Below, piece by piece: positions 35,001 to 47,036 of a stretch of DNA of 64,000 nt. The stretch's first letter is position 1, and each line of letters starts with the position of its first letter. The notes beneath the pieces were generated by a model. It worked only from the letters and a program-made list of their open reading frames with translations. It had not been told where the DNA came from and did not search any database. The translations under genes and the position numbers were made by a program. The stretch is from Chara braunii (Eukaryota > Streptophyta > Charophyceae > Charales > Characeae): contig BFEA01000222.1 in assembly GCA_003427395.1 (NCBI GenBank), forward strand, positions 256,824 through 320,823, read 5' to 3'.

Positions 35001-35875
35001 TTCGACGGTGTTCGACGGTGTTCGGGCGGGTCTTAGGGAGGGGCCTGCAACGGTCAGCGATCGACGGGGGTTGGGGCGCAAGGTGGGTTTGGGTTGAGTC
35101 AATGAGGGTTGGCTCTTGAGGGGGGTTGTAAGCAGGTCTGAGGCCGGTCGCCATGGGGAGGGCACAGCGGCGCCAGCATGAGCCTGCCCCAGACCATGTG
35201 CATTGTGCATAACACATTCAGGGGCCGCTCTGTTGTGTATCGGTACCTCGTCGTCGGCCAGAAGGTCGACAATAAGGGGGTGATGATGATGCGTTGCACG
35301 TTGTTGGGACTGGTGGGTCCCGAATAACATCCCGCCACTCGAGAAACTGCATATAGCCAGAATGTGCACGACAGAGAAATCTGGAGTAAGGAGGAAAGAG
35401 AGATAAAAGACAAGGGACTAGGCCATCGGAAGGAATGATGCCCTGGGTCGGGAACTGTCGGGGAAAGAACCAGCAACGACAAGCAAGTAAGTGCAATGAC
35501 ATTGACACGTAGGGGTATAACATGAGGTCAGGAGGGCCGTTGGAATTCAGCAAGACTAAGGCCGAGGGGCCATTGACCTGGCGAACACGACACGGCAACG
35601 ATAAAAGAATGAGGAAGCCGAGAGATGGACGGCCCCGGAGGCCATGGGTCGCTAGAGAATAAGGGCCCAACATGAGGGCCACCTACGACAATTAATAAGA
35701 GCCTCGGGTTGGAGGCCCCGCGGCCAAAGAAAAATACCACACACAAGGCGCAAGAAAAAGGAAGAGAGAGGGGCCACCATAGGGCGGTAGACGCCCAAAG
35801 AACGTGGGGCACCTTGAGGAAAGGCACCAGGGACCACGCGAGACTAAGTGAAAATAATGGTATCCGGGAAAAATA
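35001..35875. other. Unassigned stretch
   Basis: Tandem GTTCGACGGTGTTCGACGG occurs near 35000. Otherwise no gene, repeat or RNA is recognised. Confidence 0.35.
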
Positions 35876-36005
35876 TGGCGGGGACCGCCGGCGGGNCTAA
35901 GTGTCGGGGACCACCGACGGGACTAAGTGTCGGGGACCACCGGCGGGACTAAGTGTCAGGGACCGCCGGTGGGACTTAAGTGTCGGGGACCACCGATGGG
36001 ACGAG
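35876..36005 (+). repeat. 26-bp tandem array, five copies
   Basis: The unit GTCGGGGACCACCGGCGGGA + CTAAGT is repeated with point changes. One N lies at 35896. Confidence 0.85.
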
Positions 36006-36768
36006 TAGCGGGGACATATGAAGGTCTCAAGAGGAAACGGTTGCACCGCATGAGGGAAAAATAATTAAGACAAGGACCAAAAATATTAGCACCGCTAGTG
36101 CTTGCAAACGGGAAGGCTAAAAGGAAAAGAAAAAAAAAAGGACACTTGAGGTGGGAGGCATGGGAGCAATCCGAAAAATCTCGGATCAGCCTTCCTCAAG
36201 AAAATGGATTCAAAAAAGACCCCATAACAAAAATAGGCCTCCGGGAGAAAATCGCAGTAGGAGAGGCCACTATGGGAGAAGAATAGAGGAAAAGGGAAGC
36301 TCTAATGAGCATGAGAAGACCATTATTGCAGTCCGAGATACAACGGACTGCACCTTGGGCATAGGAAGGGTCAAAACTAAGAGGAAGGTTTTAGAAAAGG
36401 ACCTTAACGGACACTTGACACTTGGCATGCTAGAAAAAAGAAATAAAAGAAAATAAAATGTGGGAGAATAAGACAAAAAGAGTGAGAGGGAGTGAGTGAG
36501 AGGGAGTGAGTGAGTTGGCCGTCAATAGGGACTGCCACAAGTAGGGACTGACAGGTCCATACTGTCCAAGAAAGGAGGAAAAAGAAAAGAAAAAAAAAAA
36601 GAAAAGGGCCTTAACGGTAAAAAACGGTCACTTCGGGAGATACATCCGTGACCAGATTCATTATGGAATATGGCTGTTGCAAAGGTCTTTGATTTTCTTT
36701 GATTTTGCAGAGAAAAACAAAGAAAATCAAGGCCCCATGCAACCGAAAAATAACGGATTACATGGGGG
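36006..36768. other. Unassigned A/G-rich stretch with a strong hairpin
   Basis: GAGTGAGAGGGAGTGAGTGAG-type microsatellite at 36478-36514. TTGATTTTCTTTG and CAAAGAAAATCAA form a near-perfect hairpin at about 36688-36731, just outside the LTR boundary at 36769. No gene. Confidence 0.45.
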
Positions 36769-37628
36769 TGTTACGATCCTGGTCATTTCCCAAGTGCAAA
36801 TTCACAATGAAAAACAATGTCACCCAATTGTGAAAGAAATGAAAGCACTTGCAAAGAGATAGAGACTAGAGGAAAGAAGAAGAAGAAGAAGAAGAAAAAG
36901 AAGAAGAAGAAGAAGATATGGACCAGCAAAACCAATGACAATTTTCCTCTTCTCTCTCCACCTTCCTCCTCCTTCACTTCGCCAATCTTATTCTTCTTCC
37001 AATAATAATAATAACAATGAATGATGAACCAGAATCAATATCCGAAGTTCCCTCTTACTGCTGACTCAACAACAACAACAACAACAACAACAAGTCCACC
37101 ATAGTTATGGCTTCCCTCCTTCAGCCTCCTCTCACATGCCTAGGCTATGGCGGACTACTCAGGGCCATGCCCTCCTGTCCAAAGGACAACCCAAAGCAAC
37201 TATGCTACCGCGCTCCCATCCAAAGGACAACCCAAAGCAGCTATGCCGCTGCTGGCCGGTCCGCCATGCCTGACTCTGCCTCGAGCTTCCTTGGTGCGAC
37301 ACTACCCCAACTGGAGTCTTCCAGATGCAACGCCCAACAAGATGATGAAGACGGTGTTCACCATAGCCAGGTAGGTGCCTCACCACGCTCCTCCTTAGCC
37401 CCCTTCTTCCTCCTCCTCAAGATGGGCTGCTCGCCATAACCAGGCTGAGCGCCAGCTGCCCTTCACCTCCAAGCAGCGCTGTATCAGTCAGCGCTGTGCT
37501 CCAGCAGCGTGTCGCCAATCCTTGCATACCGCAAATGAGGAGGAGCTACTTGCTCCTCTGAAAGATATAGCGCCCTACTGGCCCCCTGGGCGGTGACATC
37601 CTAAGCCGAGCGCCCCCCCAGCAACTGG
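36769..37628 (-). mobile_element. 1.4-kb gypsy LTR, minus orientation, 3' part (left of nested insertion)
   Basis: Reading the minus strand, the LTR starts at 55522 (TGTAATGACCCGCC) and runs to 54989. It is then interrupted by the 17.4-kb element and resumes at 37628 to end at 36769 (GATCGTAACA). Together the two parts total about 1.39 kb and match the intact plus-strand LTR at 61102-62522 end to end. This part contains a (GAA)n run, an AAC microsatellite (37066-37092) and two units of the 41-bp minisatellite that has three units in the intact copy. Confidence 0.85.
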
Positions 37629-40465
37629 TGTCTAGCGCATCGGCCCTCGCGTGAAAACGAGGGCCCTCCTGGCCATGTCACACAGGAGATAAACAAAAAC
37701 AAAATCAGAGACAACTCGGGAATGACGCACCTAACGATCCCGCGAGCCGCCGAAACGGCCGGGGTCGTGTCGTACCTTCGCCGCTCTCGCCGGGTGCGCC
37801 AACAATACCTACCGCGGTCCCCTACGACAGGATAGGTTCCCGCGGGGCATAAGCTACCTTCCCTAAGGGGTTGTCACCACCCTTAGGGGCGTATCCCTAC
37901 CGAGCTACCGACCCACGTGCGAAAGCTTTTAAATGCAATTCCAGAGGTAGGTCAGCCGAGGGCGTTTGCTCGTTCGCCGTAGTATAGATACGTTGGTTAA
38001 CGCCAAGTGGACCCGAACGTCGTTCATTCCTTAGGGCGTTGATCTCCTAAGTACGACGCGGACGCTGGTTGACTAGGACGGTCTCAACCAAGCGTGAAAC
38101 CACCAAATTAATCCTAGTCCCTTAGACACTCAATCAAAAGAAAGTTATAACAAACACACATAATTTCACCAAAAGGAGTCAATGACCGAAAGAATCAGAA
38201 TCATCATATGGTACGTCCAACAACACAATATTCAAAATAATCCGACCACCCCAGGTCGAATTCCACAAGAACAAGCATACAATCGCCAACGAGAAGTTGA
38301 CTATCGATAAAAACCTTGACGCGGCCGAACAGGTAGTCCGACTGCCTTAGCTTTGACCTGATGAGACGCACTGCCAAAGGTATTCATTCCAACTAACGCC
38401 GACCTATGATTAAACATGCATACGCCTGTCTCCGTACATTCTCAATCTTCCTAGATGACAGGTTGCTTCACGGATGATTCTTGATCAGGGGCATTGCTTG
38501 ACGTGTTGCATGCCTCTCCTTCTAGGAAGTGGTATAAGGATACTCCTTCCCCTCGCCTGAGCCCGAAGACCCAGATCTCAGAGGTTGGGCCGTCACCACC
38601 GAGTCGGCAAAGTACCACCCCCGACGAGTCGGGTCCACTCCAAGTCGATATCAAGGTCGGCTCCGAAAGCATACGAACCCCCGCCTTGGATGCTTCCTAA
38701 AGAAAAGAGAATGCGTTCACCGCCAGTAGTTTTCATATTCTCATCCCTTCTCGGTTCATGATAACTTAGACGTAAGGAAATTGAATGAGATAGAGAATGG
38801 GAATCACTTTGACAGGTATAAATATAGAAAGTCATTTCAGATAAAATGTGTCAATCCTGGGAAATGCTAAGTCCAATTGACTGTATTTTCAGTTTATTCA
38901 CAAGTTTGCTTTCATGGCACCCGTCGAAATTACTCATTTCATAATTCAAGTACTTTTGTCATGCAGGCAAGTGAAAGATAGAAACATGACAATCTTTTTC
39001 TCCATCCTAAATAGGCAATGTCAATCTCCATAGCAAGCATCCTTCTACCTACCTGCACAACATGCAAACGAAACATTTCCAAAAGAAAACAGTACAATCC
39101 CATACTCAAGTCAGACTTTTCCATTCACATGTATGACTCGCACAACTTTCCTCTACCTTTTCTTTCGAACATTCAAACGAACAGGGTCAAGCAAAGTGTG
39201 AGTTCACACAGGTGTGAAGAGAAATCTGAGCCATCCAACTAACCTTGAGTAAAGTTTGATCTCGCTCACTCAAGAAAGCCGAGTAGTATTCCAGTCAAAG
39301 TTGAGAAGACGATCGCCGTTAAAGTTAGAAATATGCAGTTCACAACTCCACAACTCGTGGTCGTTCCACGGAATGACGGCCACCTTACTCTTCAAGTGCT
39401 AAAATGAGCGAAAGTCACATTCACTGAAAAACTCAAGTGAGGTAACCCTNCAGGAGGGTANCCTCAACAATGAGTCCCACGTGGTCCCAACAGACCCAAT
39501 GGNGTCACCTCCTCCAAGGACACTCTGAAACTAACTCGCAGANCCACACCAGCTCCAATCACCACGTCCGCTCGCAATAGTCACTCCAATATGTTCGTCC
39601 CGATCTNAAATCAGTCCCACNTGGNCCCAAAATGGTCCCAGATGGTCCCATGTTACCGCCACANCACTGGATGGTGTCAAAATCAAATCCCGCTTGCCAT
39701 GCGCGCCGCCCAAAAATTTAAAGGTGGCCCTGGTTGAAACTGCACGTGCCGCGAGCCGCCCCGAAAAATTAAGGATGTCCTTTTGGCGCAAACCGCAAGC
39801 GCTGCAACTCCAATAGTCACTGTTGCGAGCACTCACTCCGCGTCCTCCTCATGTCACCGGCCTAAGCACCACTACCGCACCCAATCGTGCATTAGCGTTA
39901 GCCCAACCTTTAGGCCACACTGAAATTCACCTCAACAGCTGCGCACCAAAAAAAAAATATGCGGACCACTGCTTGCTGCGCCGTCAATACGGTACCATGG
40001 CTGCCCCGCAACACCAGCGCCAGATCACCCACAAAATTGTCTCCACTGACGCAAAACCCACATCAATCTTCCCTCACAACAGTGTTGCCGACGTGCTGCG
40101 AGTATAAAAAAATAACATCGACACCAACGCCAATCTCGGCAGCACGAGTCCACAAAAAAATGTTGCTGCCACCGTGCCAAAAACAAACAGCAACACTTCC
40201 ACACCATTGCCGTTAGAATCAATGTTGCCGCCGCAAAAATCCGAGAGCGCTTCTGCACCACCGCCGTTAAAACCTGTGCAACCGCTGCAAAATTTCGGCA
40301 GCGCTTCCGCGCCACTACCCTGAACGCACAGCTGCCGCCGAGAAAATTCGGCAGCGTTCCCGCAGCACTAGCAAAAATACATCGCCGCCGCCGGGCAAAA
40401 CGGGCAGAGCCTTTTTTCGGCGGCGTTCCCGCAGCACTAGCAAAAATACATCGCCACCGCCGTGC

Positions 40466-40775
40466 AAAATGGCCATAGCCTCCCCTGCACTGCTTGTTGA
40501 AGACCTGCCGCCGCCATGCAAAACGGGCAGAGCCTCCCCTGCACTGCTTGTCGAAGACCTGCCGCCGCCGTGCAAAACGGGCAGAGCCTCCCCTGCACTG
40601 CTTATCGAAGACGTGCCGTCGCCGTGCAAAACAGGCACAGCCTCCCCTGCACTGCTTGTCGAAGACCTGCCACCGCCGTGCAAAATGGGCAGAGCCTCCC
40701 CTGCACTGCTTGTCGAAGACCTGCCGCCGCCGTGCAAAACGGGCAGAGCCTCCCCTGCTCTGCTGCAAAAACAAT
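40466..40775 (-). repeat. 54-bp minisatellite in the large LTR
   Basis: Six near-identical 54-base units, each with CCTCCCCTGCACTGCTT and GAAGACCTGCCGCCGCC on the plus strand. Because 54 is 18 codons and no stops occur, several frames on both strands stay open (up to about 265 residues). Copies of the same array lie at 49893-50202 and 52239-52548. Coding is not supported by an initiating context or by any known domain. Confidence 0.85.
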
Positions 40776-41104
40776 CGCTGCAGTTGTGCTGTGCAGGCAG
40801 CACCTTCCCTGCACCTTACCAAATGAAGTGGTGGCTATGGCAGCCTGCACTCCCACGTTCACTGCAGATTTCCACTCCACTCCACCTCTCAGCACCTCGC
40901 TGAGTTGGCGGCTATGGCTGTGTTTAACAGCTATGGCCACCTCCAATAATTCTCCTCCAACCTGCAGACCTCCACTCTCCACTTCAGCACCTCCACCAGC
41001 AGCACCGCCCTTCCCGAGCAGCATGCAACAGCCAGCCAGTATTCAATCAAGTGAATGCCCTAGCAGCACTGCCACAAGTGTGAGGCTGTTGGGTGGAGTG
41101 CTGG

Positions 41105-41113
41105 CTTTTATAG
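41105..41113 (-). promoter_or_regulatory. TATA box of the large LTR, inside a small hairpin
   Basis: The minus strand reads CTGGCTATAAAAGCCAG, a perfect TATA box framed by a 6-bp inverted repeat. Copies lie at 50532-50540 and 52878-52886. It is likely the LTR promoter, which would place the minisatellite in the transcribed R/U5 part. Confidence 0.6.
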
Positions 41114-41687
41114 CCAGTTGATGGCTGTGGGAAGCTGCTTCGCCCACAGCGAGGTAAAATTTTCGTGGGTGCTCCTGGCCCTCGATCTAAATCAATGGCC
41201 AGGAGCCCAGTGCCTTGGTTTTCCCTTAGGGGAACCAGGGTCATCAACCCCCAGGGGTACCTGGCTTTTTTTCCCAGGCCTGGTGCTCCTGGAAATGACT
41301 GTATCCAGCCAGACTGTTGCCTGTTCAAAAAACGAACAGGCACAATCTCATCAGCCCCTAGAACCTTCTAGGGGCTGTACCTGTTCCACGGCCGCGGCTA
41401 CATACGTGGTCATCACTTTTTTTTCTTCCCCTTTTTTTTCTTCCTTTTTTTTTCTTACTCCCCCTCGTTTTCTTTGCGAGAGGGCAACTCGCCGTTCGAA
41501 ATGAACAGCCGCCCCCCCCCCCACTTCAGTCATTTCACAGAGTCGAATTAGAGTCAAGCTCAAAGGGGGGGGGTTTCTCCTCTGTCCGCGAGCCCGCACC
41601 TGGACGTTTACGAGACCAGGTTCGGGCGGGTCGCAGTCTGCTGCAGTCCGTTTCTCAAAACGAACGGGCGCAAGCCCGTCAGGATGG

Positions 41688-41721
<34 letters not shown>

Positions 41722-42540
41722 ATGTATAGTTCCCCTTTATAGGGGAAGATCCACTCAACTTAGTCGCCCCGTCGACGACTGTCGAGGCTCAGCCTCCTGA
41801 TGAGTCGGTGGAAGTTCGACGAAACAGTCGGGCACAGTCATGTTTTTTTTTTTTTTTTTTTTTTTTGTATCCTATTCGTCTGGGACGAACGGGTGCCCAA
41901 CGTCAAGTCACCAAACAAGATCTAAGAAAAGAAAAAAAACAGAATCTAAAAAAATCTAAATCATAAAAAAAAAAGAAAAAAAAAAAAAAGAACAAAAACA
42001 ACCCCACTTACATCTGCAGCAGAGAAACGGTCGTCCGTTCTCACGGGTGACTGTTGTTTGCACAAGGGCTGAAATGCCCCAGTTACTTCCTGCTGCGCCA
42101 CGTGGCGCTTCGTTCCAGTTTTAGTTTTAGCTTTTTTTTTCTTTTTTTTTTTAATTAGTTTTTCCCTTTTCCAACGGCCCCTTCCCATCGTGCCGTTTCG
42201 CCCTAGTGACGTCAAACAAACGAGAAAAAAAAAAAGAGAAAAAGAAAAAAGAAAGTTAACGACTTACCTCGACGTTGCTGCCTTTCACGTATAGTCCGTA
42301 TCCGGGCGCTTACTCGCCCAGATGCGGGCAGGTAAGTTGTCCTCCCCTTTCTCTTTTTTTTTTTTTTTTTTCCTAAAAAAAAGAAAAAAAACTTGGGTTA
42401 TTTCTCAATTTATGTGTGTCATCCTTGCACAGGGGCCATGCGACTTTCGGCGCGGCGGATTTCTGCCGCGTGATCTTGATGATCATGCGACCGAAATTGG
42501 CCGCGCTCACTTGCCTCATGAACGGGCTGCTCCAAAAGAA

Positions 42541-42623
42541 GCTAGCCCAGTAGTTACAGTCTCGCGGATTCGATCCCGGTGTCCGCTGGGTAGTAGTCGG
42601 GCGTTGTAACCTACTGGACTAAC
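42541..42623. repeat. tRNA-like hairpin within the large LTR
   Basis: Arms GCTAGCCCAGTAGTTACA and TGTAACCTACTGGACTAAC are near-perfect inverses. The loop contains GGATTCGATCCC, a B-box-like palindrome. An A-box-like arm is present on either strand. The copy in the other LTR is at 54326-54405. Confidence 0.55.
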
Positions 42624-43240
42624 TCTTATCATAACAATAATAGGAGCAACTCTTCTATATGAAGAGCTTCGACCCTGTCCCTATCCCCCATGTCGGGGCT
42701 TTGCAGGCCCTGCCCGCCTACCTGTGGCCCTGCAGGCCCTACCTGCCTGTGGCCTTGTAGGCCCTGTCGACATCTTTACCCCGTCAGTTGGCCTCGCGAC
42801 CCTGGCATTGGCCTAGCAACCCCCTGGCTCGGCGTCAACCCCTGCGGCCCCGATAAATAAAATTTTTTCCTATTCCCTGTACGTCGTGGCCCTATACCCG
42901 GTGCATCCGTCATTTTAGCCTATTCAGGTCCTGAATCGCGCTGCTTAACAGCCGCGCGACTTTACTTTAGGTAGAATAGGTTTAGTTTTTCCGTTCCCAT
43001 GTCCGCATATTCCTGCGTCTTCGACAAAAGCGAAGTATTACCATTCACATCCGTTACTCCTAGGCGCCACACGCGTTCAGACTAAAGTTCGAAAGCTTTT
43101 AGTCTGTCTATCATAGGTCAGGTCTGAATAACTTTTGGCAACGTCGTCTCATCAAGTCCTTCAATTCAATGCAGAAGTCGGACGACATCCGACGTTGAAA
43201 AACCCCGGCAAATACCCTTGTCAGGTTATTCGCCCCGACG

Positions 43241-44965
43241 ACATTCTTGAACCCCGTTGAACGACGTCCCAGTCGTTCACCATCAAAATAGAAGTCAGGG
43301 TTCTTACGAAATGATTACAATACATAACAATTTTACAATCCGCTTAAAACTAAGTTGAAGCCTTCTTCCATTGGCAACCACTCAATAAATTTTTGTTTCT
43401 TAGAATGGTACCGGAAGCCCTTTGACAAGTATCAAGCTACATCCATTCAGTTGATACTATCATTTATCCAAACAAACAGGATTAACCCCTTGATAGGTCT
43501 TTCGAGTCAGGATTAACCCCCTGACGGGTCTTTCGAATGTATCAACCTCCTGGAGTCGTTCAGACAAACAATGAATAATCAAATATACATGTGTAATAAT
43601 TCATGTCGCAACCCCTTTCTTTCATATAAGTTATTGAAGAGCGCCCAGATCAAGGCAGGTCTCCCTGTCGCAGACATACTTTTACAAGGGATAAAGGAGA
43701 ACATTTGATCAAGACAGATTTCACTGTCGCAAACGAACTCGTTTATTTTAGAAGAGAACATTGATGGAGACGATTATCCCGCGGCAAATGAACTCTTTTC
43801 TCTCTCAGAAGAAAATGTCGATCAAGACAGGTTTCCCTGCCGCAGACAAGTTCCTCTCTACCTCAAGTTGAGAACAAAACGCTGATCGAGACAAGTTTCC
43901 CTGCCGCAGACGAACTGCTCCCAATTAATCTTTGAAAGGAGATCTGATCAAGACAGATTGCTCTGCCGCAGATATACCCCTCAAAGATTGGAGGAGAACT
44001 CTGATCAAGACAGGTTCCCCTGCCGCAGACGAACTCCTCTATTCTTCATTCAATGACTAAAATGAAGGAGAACGCAGTTTATGACAGGTTATCCTGCCAC
44101 AAACGAGTTCCCCTATTAATCCGAGCTGCAACATGAAATTATTATAGTGAACTTACTATAGTTTATATCATGTCAGATGTTATCGATCTTCCTGTGATAT
44201 GCGCCGAGGAGTGGTGTACTCCTCTTTAAGGGATAACATCTCGACATCAAGCCCCGCTTTAGATTCGAGCTTCACCACATTCCATCTGATTCCGATGTTG
44301 CGACCCCATCGATCGGCTACGTAATAGAGTAGGACAACCCCACCTCCCATAATCGAGGTTAGTGAGACCTTGACTATAAAGGTGAGATGACTCTGCTCGA
44401 CACGCGGTTATGTCACTACTCCTTCCCTTGTGGCGAACAATAGTCGCCTTTTCCATAAGCAGCGTCTTGATATGATCACAACACCTTCCTCCCTTTCAAT
44501 GATAGTGTGGTCTCCCTTCCTTAAACCACATAGGATCCAGAAGACAACATCCCGCTATGGACCAGGAGAGCTTCGGCGTGGGCCTCACTACCACCTACAG
44601 AGCTCACAATTTTATCGCACAAGTACCATGACATGATAAAAATCTCAAATACATACATAACACAAAACATGTCTTATGGATAAAATATATAACACACATA
44701 TTTCTATAATTATCACATCCATAAGGCAAGCACATTACCATCCCAGCCAAGAGTCAGGTTGATCTAAAGAAAATATCATGTATTCCTGCACTTGTCCATG
44801 ATGGCAAATGTACCAACAGATAATACAAAACATAATGAACTTTCACGAACATAGATCAAAATATTTATGAAATGGTCTCACCCAAAATCTTTTTATGAGA
44901 GGTTGAAGAAGAATTATGATCCCACACAGAATTTCAAAATTTGGTAAAAACAATCGAATCAGAAA
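43241..44965 (-). repeat. Internal non-coding region with a degenerate tandem array
   Basis: Between about 43640 and 44115, at least six copies of a roughly 60-75-base unit occur, marked by GATCAAGACAGgTTtCCCTGCCGCAGACgAaCTCCTCT. No pol-like frame is found in this 1.7-kb segment. Confidence 0.7.
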
Positions 44966-45949
44966 TTAAACGACTTTTTTTTCATCGACTTTCGACCCCT
45001 TACACATACTTCGAGTATGTCCGACTCTACCACAACTCTTACATACAATGTTCTTCCAATACTCTCTCCCTCTCTTCGCACGCTGCCCTTGTCGACCTCG
45101 AGACTCTAACTTGGAGGACTTATTCTCCTGAGCAGCTGGCGTTGAGACATCATTTGGACAAACTTTCCTACTCTTTCTACTAAGATCACGTCGATCCATC
45201 ATTAATTGTTTGCCTCCTTGCTTTTCTCGCTGATGCTCATGACATATGCCCTTCTGGATTTCTTTCATTATTTCTTTTACTTTTGAGAGCATTGAAATGA
45301 GGGTTGAATCCCTCTTTCTTCTATTATCCCGACATTCTCCCTCAGACTGTAGCAAGTGAAGTTGCAGATGAAGAACTTGATCAAAGTTCCCATTCCTAAA
45401 GTTTGAACGAATCCTTGCCCAATCTGACTTGCCGTTTACCTCACGGATAAGCTCCTGCTGCTCTGCCTCAGAGAAATTTGCGAGAAAGGTAAGACATTTT
45501 TGTTTATCCGTTAAACCTTGTATTCAACGAGCGGTCCTTTCGTAGTCAAGAAGAAACTTCTCTTCTACTACGTACGCATCCCGTTTGATATTCTTCAAAT
45601 CCTCTAATGTCGTCAATTTATCCCCAAGCCAAAACTTCTCTAACATGGCATCTCGAAAATCCGCCCATGTTGATGCTTCGACTATTTTCTGGACTACATG
45701 CACAAGATCTTTTTCAACATATATCAGAACCAGTCGCAACATTTTATGATCATCCCAATTATTAATGGATGCAAGTTGCTCAAATTTATCCAGAAATGTG
45801 GAAACAAAGTTGCCATCGAAAAGAGCGATTTCTATTTTTGGCAAACTTTCTTTTTCCGTATCTCTCTGCTCTAGGAGATGAACTATCCTTTGAAGATTCG
45901 ATACATCTTTATCTTGATGACCACCTTCGCTTCCACTTGCTGCTTCCAT
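44966..45949 (-). pseudogene. gag-like gene B of the LARD-like element (CCHC knuckle, one stop)
   Basis: The ATG at 45949 opens a frame of about 328 codons ending at 44966, broken once by a TGA at 45524-45526; the frame continues unchanged on both sides. Residues 35-120 are a gag-type domain (PKIEIALFDGNFVSTFLDKF, LVLIYVEKDLVHVVQKIV, WADFRDAMLEKF). A basic region follows, then CKSCGRVGHTRSMC (about 45010-45050), a perfect CX2CX4HX4C zinc knuckle. The product would be a nucleocapsid-like RNA-binding structural protein. It lies directly downstream of gag A, which is homologous to it. No protease or polymerase follows. Confidence 0.8.
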
Positions 45950-46025
45950 TTCTCCTGGTCATAACAAAAACCAGGTGGAACGTCAGTCTTAACTCTATAA
46001 TAGCTTATATAATCTAATTCGACTT

Positions 46026-46844
46026 CTAAATCCTACTCCACATTCGCTCAACTATTACATCTCTAATACTCCTCTTATCCCCTTCAACTAAAATGATCAG
46101 AGAGTTCGTCCAGTCAAACCAGATCCCCTCCTTGTTTCTATTAACAATACCCTTTTCCGCATCCAATTGAAAACGTCCGCAATATTTTATACTATGACCA
46201 CTTAGAGCACAATAAATATATTTCAAAGACTTATAGTAACCTAAAGTCTGCCTCCTTCTTTCTTTCTTACATAATTGTTTGCCTTGTATACGGGTAGGCG
46301 ACTTAATATGCAAAGTGGTCGGAACATCTCCCCGAGATCCACATGGTCTGATGCTTTCAATTTCCCTGTCCCGACGACTGGTTCGTTGACCCCCTTGAAC
46401 CAAGTTACGTGCAACCATTTCAGCCTTAGTAAGCTTAAGATGATGTTTTAACCGATCACTCTTGCTACCGCCATCACTACCGAAATCCTTATGCTTTCTC
46501 TTCCCTTTTCTATCTCGGGTTCCGGGTGACTTAGAAAACCTAGCAATCATCAGTCTCTCGAAATTGTTCCAACTTTTAACTTCAGAGACCAACTTTGCTA
46601 CGTCATCACACAATTCTATATGTACCCATGAGATGACCCTCTTCAGCATTGTCTGCTCGCTCCAATCATGAGTGGCAGTCAACTGCTTAAATGTTGAAAG
46701 AAATTTCAAAACATTATTTCCGTCAAAAATCGGAACATCGATCTTTGGAGCAGTAGCTACTCTTTCGATCTTCTTTCCGAACGTTTCAATCAACTTCTCC
46801 ATCTTGTCCCAAAGATCGTCATTCAGCCTGCTACCTTCCGCCAT
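46026..46844 (-). CDS. gag-like gene A of the LARD-like element
   Basis: An intact 272-codon frame begins with ATG at 46844, about 170 bases after the primer site. It has an N-terminal segment like gene B (PKIDVPIFDGNNVLKFLSTF, QTMLKRVISWVHIELCDDVAKLV, WNNFERLMIARF), a Lys/Arg-rich middle, and CALSGHSIKYC near residue 210. The last is a zinc-knuckle relic in which the first Cys is replaced. It is the first gene after the leader, so it should be translated from the genomic transcript. Gene B follows 76 bases after its stop in the same orientation. Loss of the knuckle with retention of the frame may mean different roles or only decay. Confidence 0.72.
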   Translation of the reverse strand: MAEGSRLNDDLWDKMEKLIETFGKKIERVATAPKIDVPIFDGNNVLKFLSTFKQLTATHDWSEQTMLKRVISWVHIELCDDVAKLVSEVKSWNNFERLMIARFSKSPGTRDRKGKRKHKDFGSDGGSKSDRLKHHLKLTKAEMVARNLVQGGQRTSRRDREIESIRPCGSRGDVPTTLHIKSPTRIQGKQLCKKERRRQTLGYYKSLKYIYCALSGHSIKYCGRFQLDAEKGIVNRNKEGIWFDWTNSLIILVEGDKRSIRDVIVERMWSRI

Positions 46845-47016
46845 CTCGCTATGAGAAAATTACCCTGCAAGCGATAAGGCATAAAGGTAAGAAGCCAGAA
46901 TGATTCATAGGGTCTATCAAATATCAACCATGCCTGTTTTCGAAAAACAAATATCAAAATAAAATAACAAAACACCCGAGTGTCGTTCCACCAGGGACAA
47001 CGGTAGTTTGCCGTTA

Positions 47017-47034
47017 TCCCCGGCAACGACGCCA
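47017..47034 (-). other. Primer-binding site, Asp tRNA
   Basis: The minus strand reads TGGCGTCGTTGCCGGGGA. Plant tRNA-Asp has the complementary 3' end with one difference (C in place of T at position 6). Asp-tRNA priming is typical of certain plant gypsy lineages. It lies two bases after the LTR terminus at 47037 and fixes the element's orientation. Confidence 0.85.
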
Positions 47035-47036
47035 CC

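Larger units (their letters stand above)
37629..43240 (-). repeat. 3' LTR of the LARD-like element (5.6 kb)
   Basis: The minus strand begins GTCGGGGCGAATAACC at 43239 and ends GATGCGCTAGACA at 37629. Contents in transcription order: a tRNA-like hairpin (42623-42541), T/A-rich patches, a (CT)n run (41691-41719), the TATA box (41105-41113), the 54-bp minisatellite (40775-40466), an N-containing region (39664-39450) and a conserved terminal 360 bases. It differs from the 5' LTR by scattered substitutions, consistent with age. Confidence 0.85.

Noticed and set aside
40466-40775. CRISPR-like array
   Set aside because: The units are contiguous with no unique spacers; this is a minisatellite in a eukaryotic LTR.
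40025-40822. Minus-strand 265-residue repeat protein (18-residue units)
   Set aside because: Openness is explained by a 54-bp minisatellite without stops; several competing frames are also open and there is no independent coding evidence.
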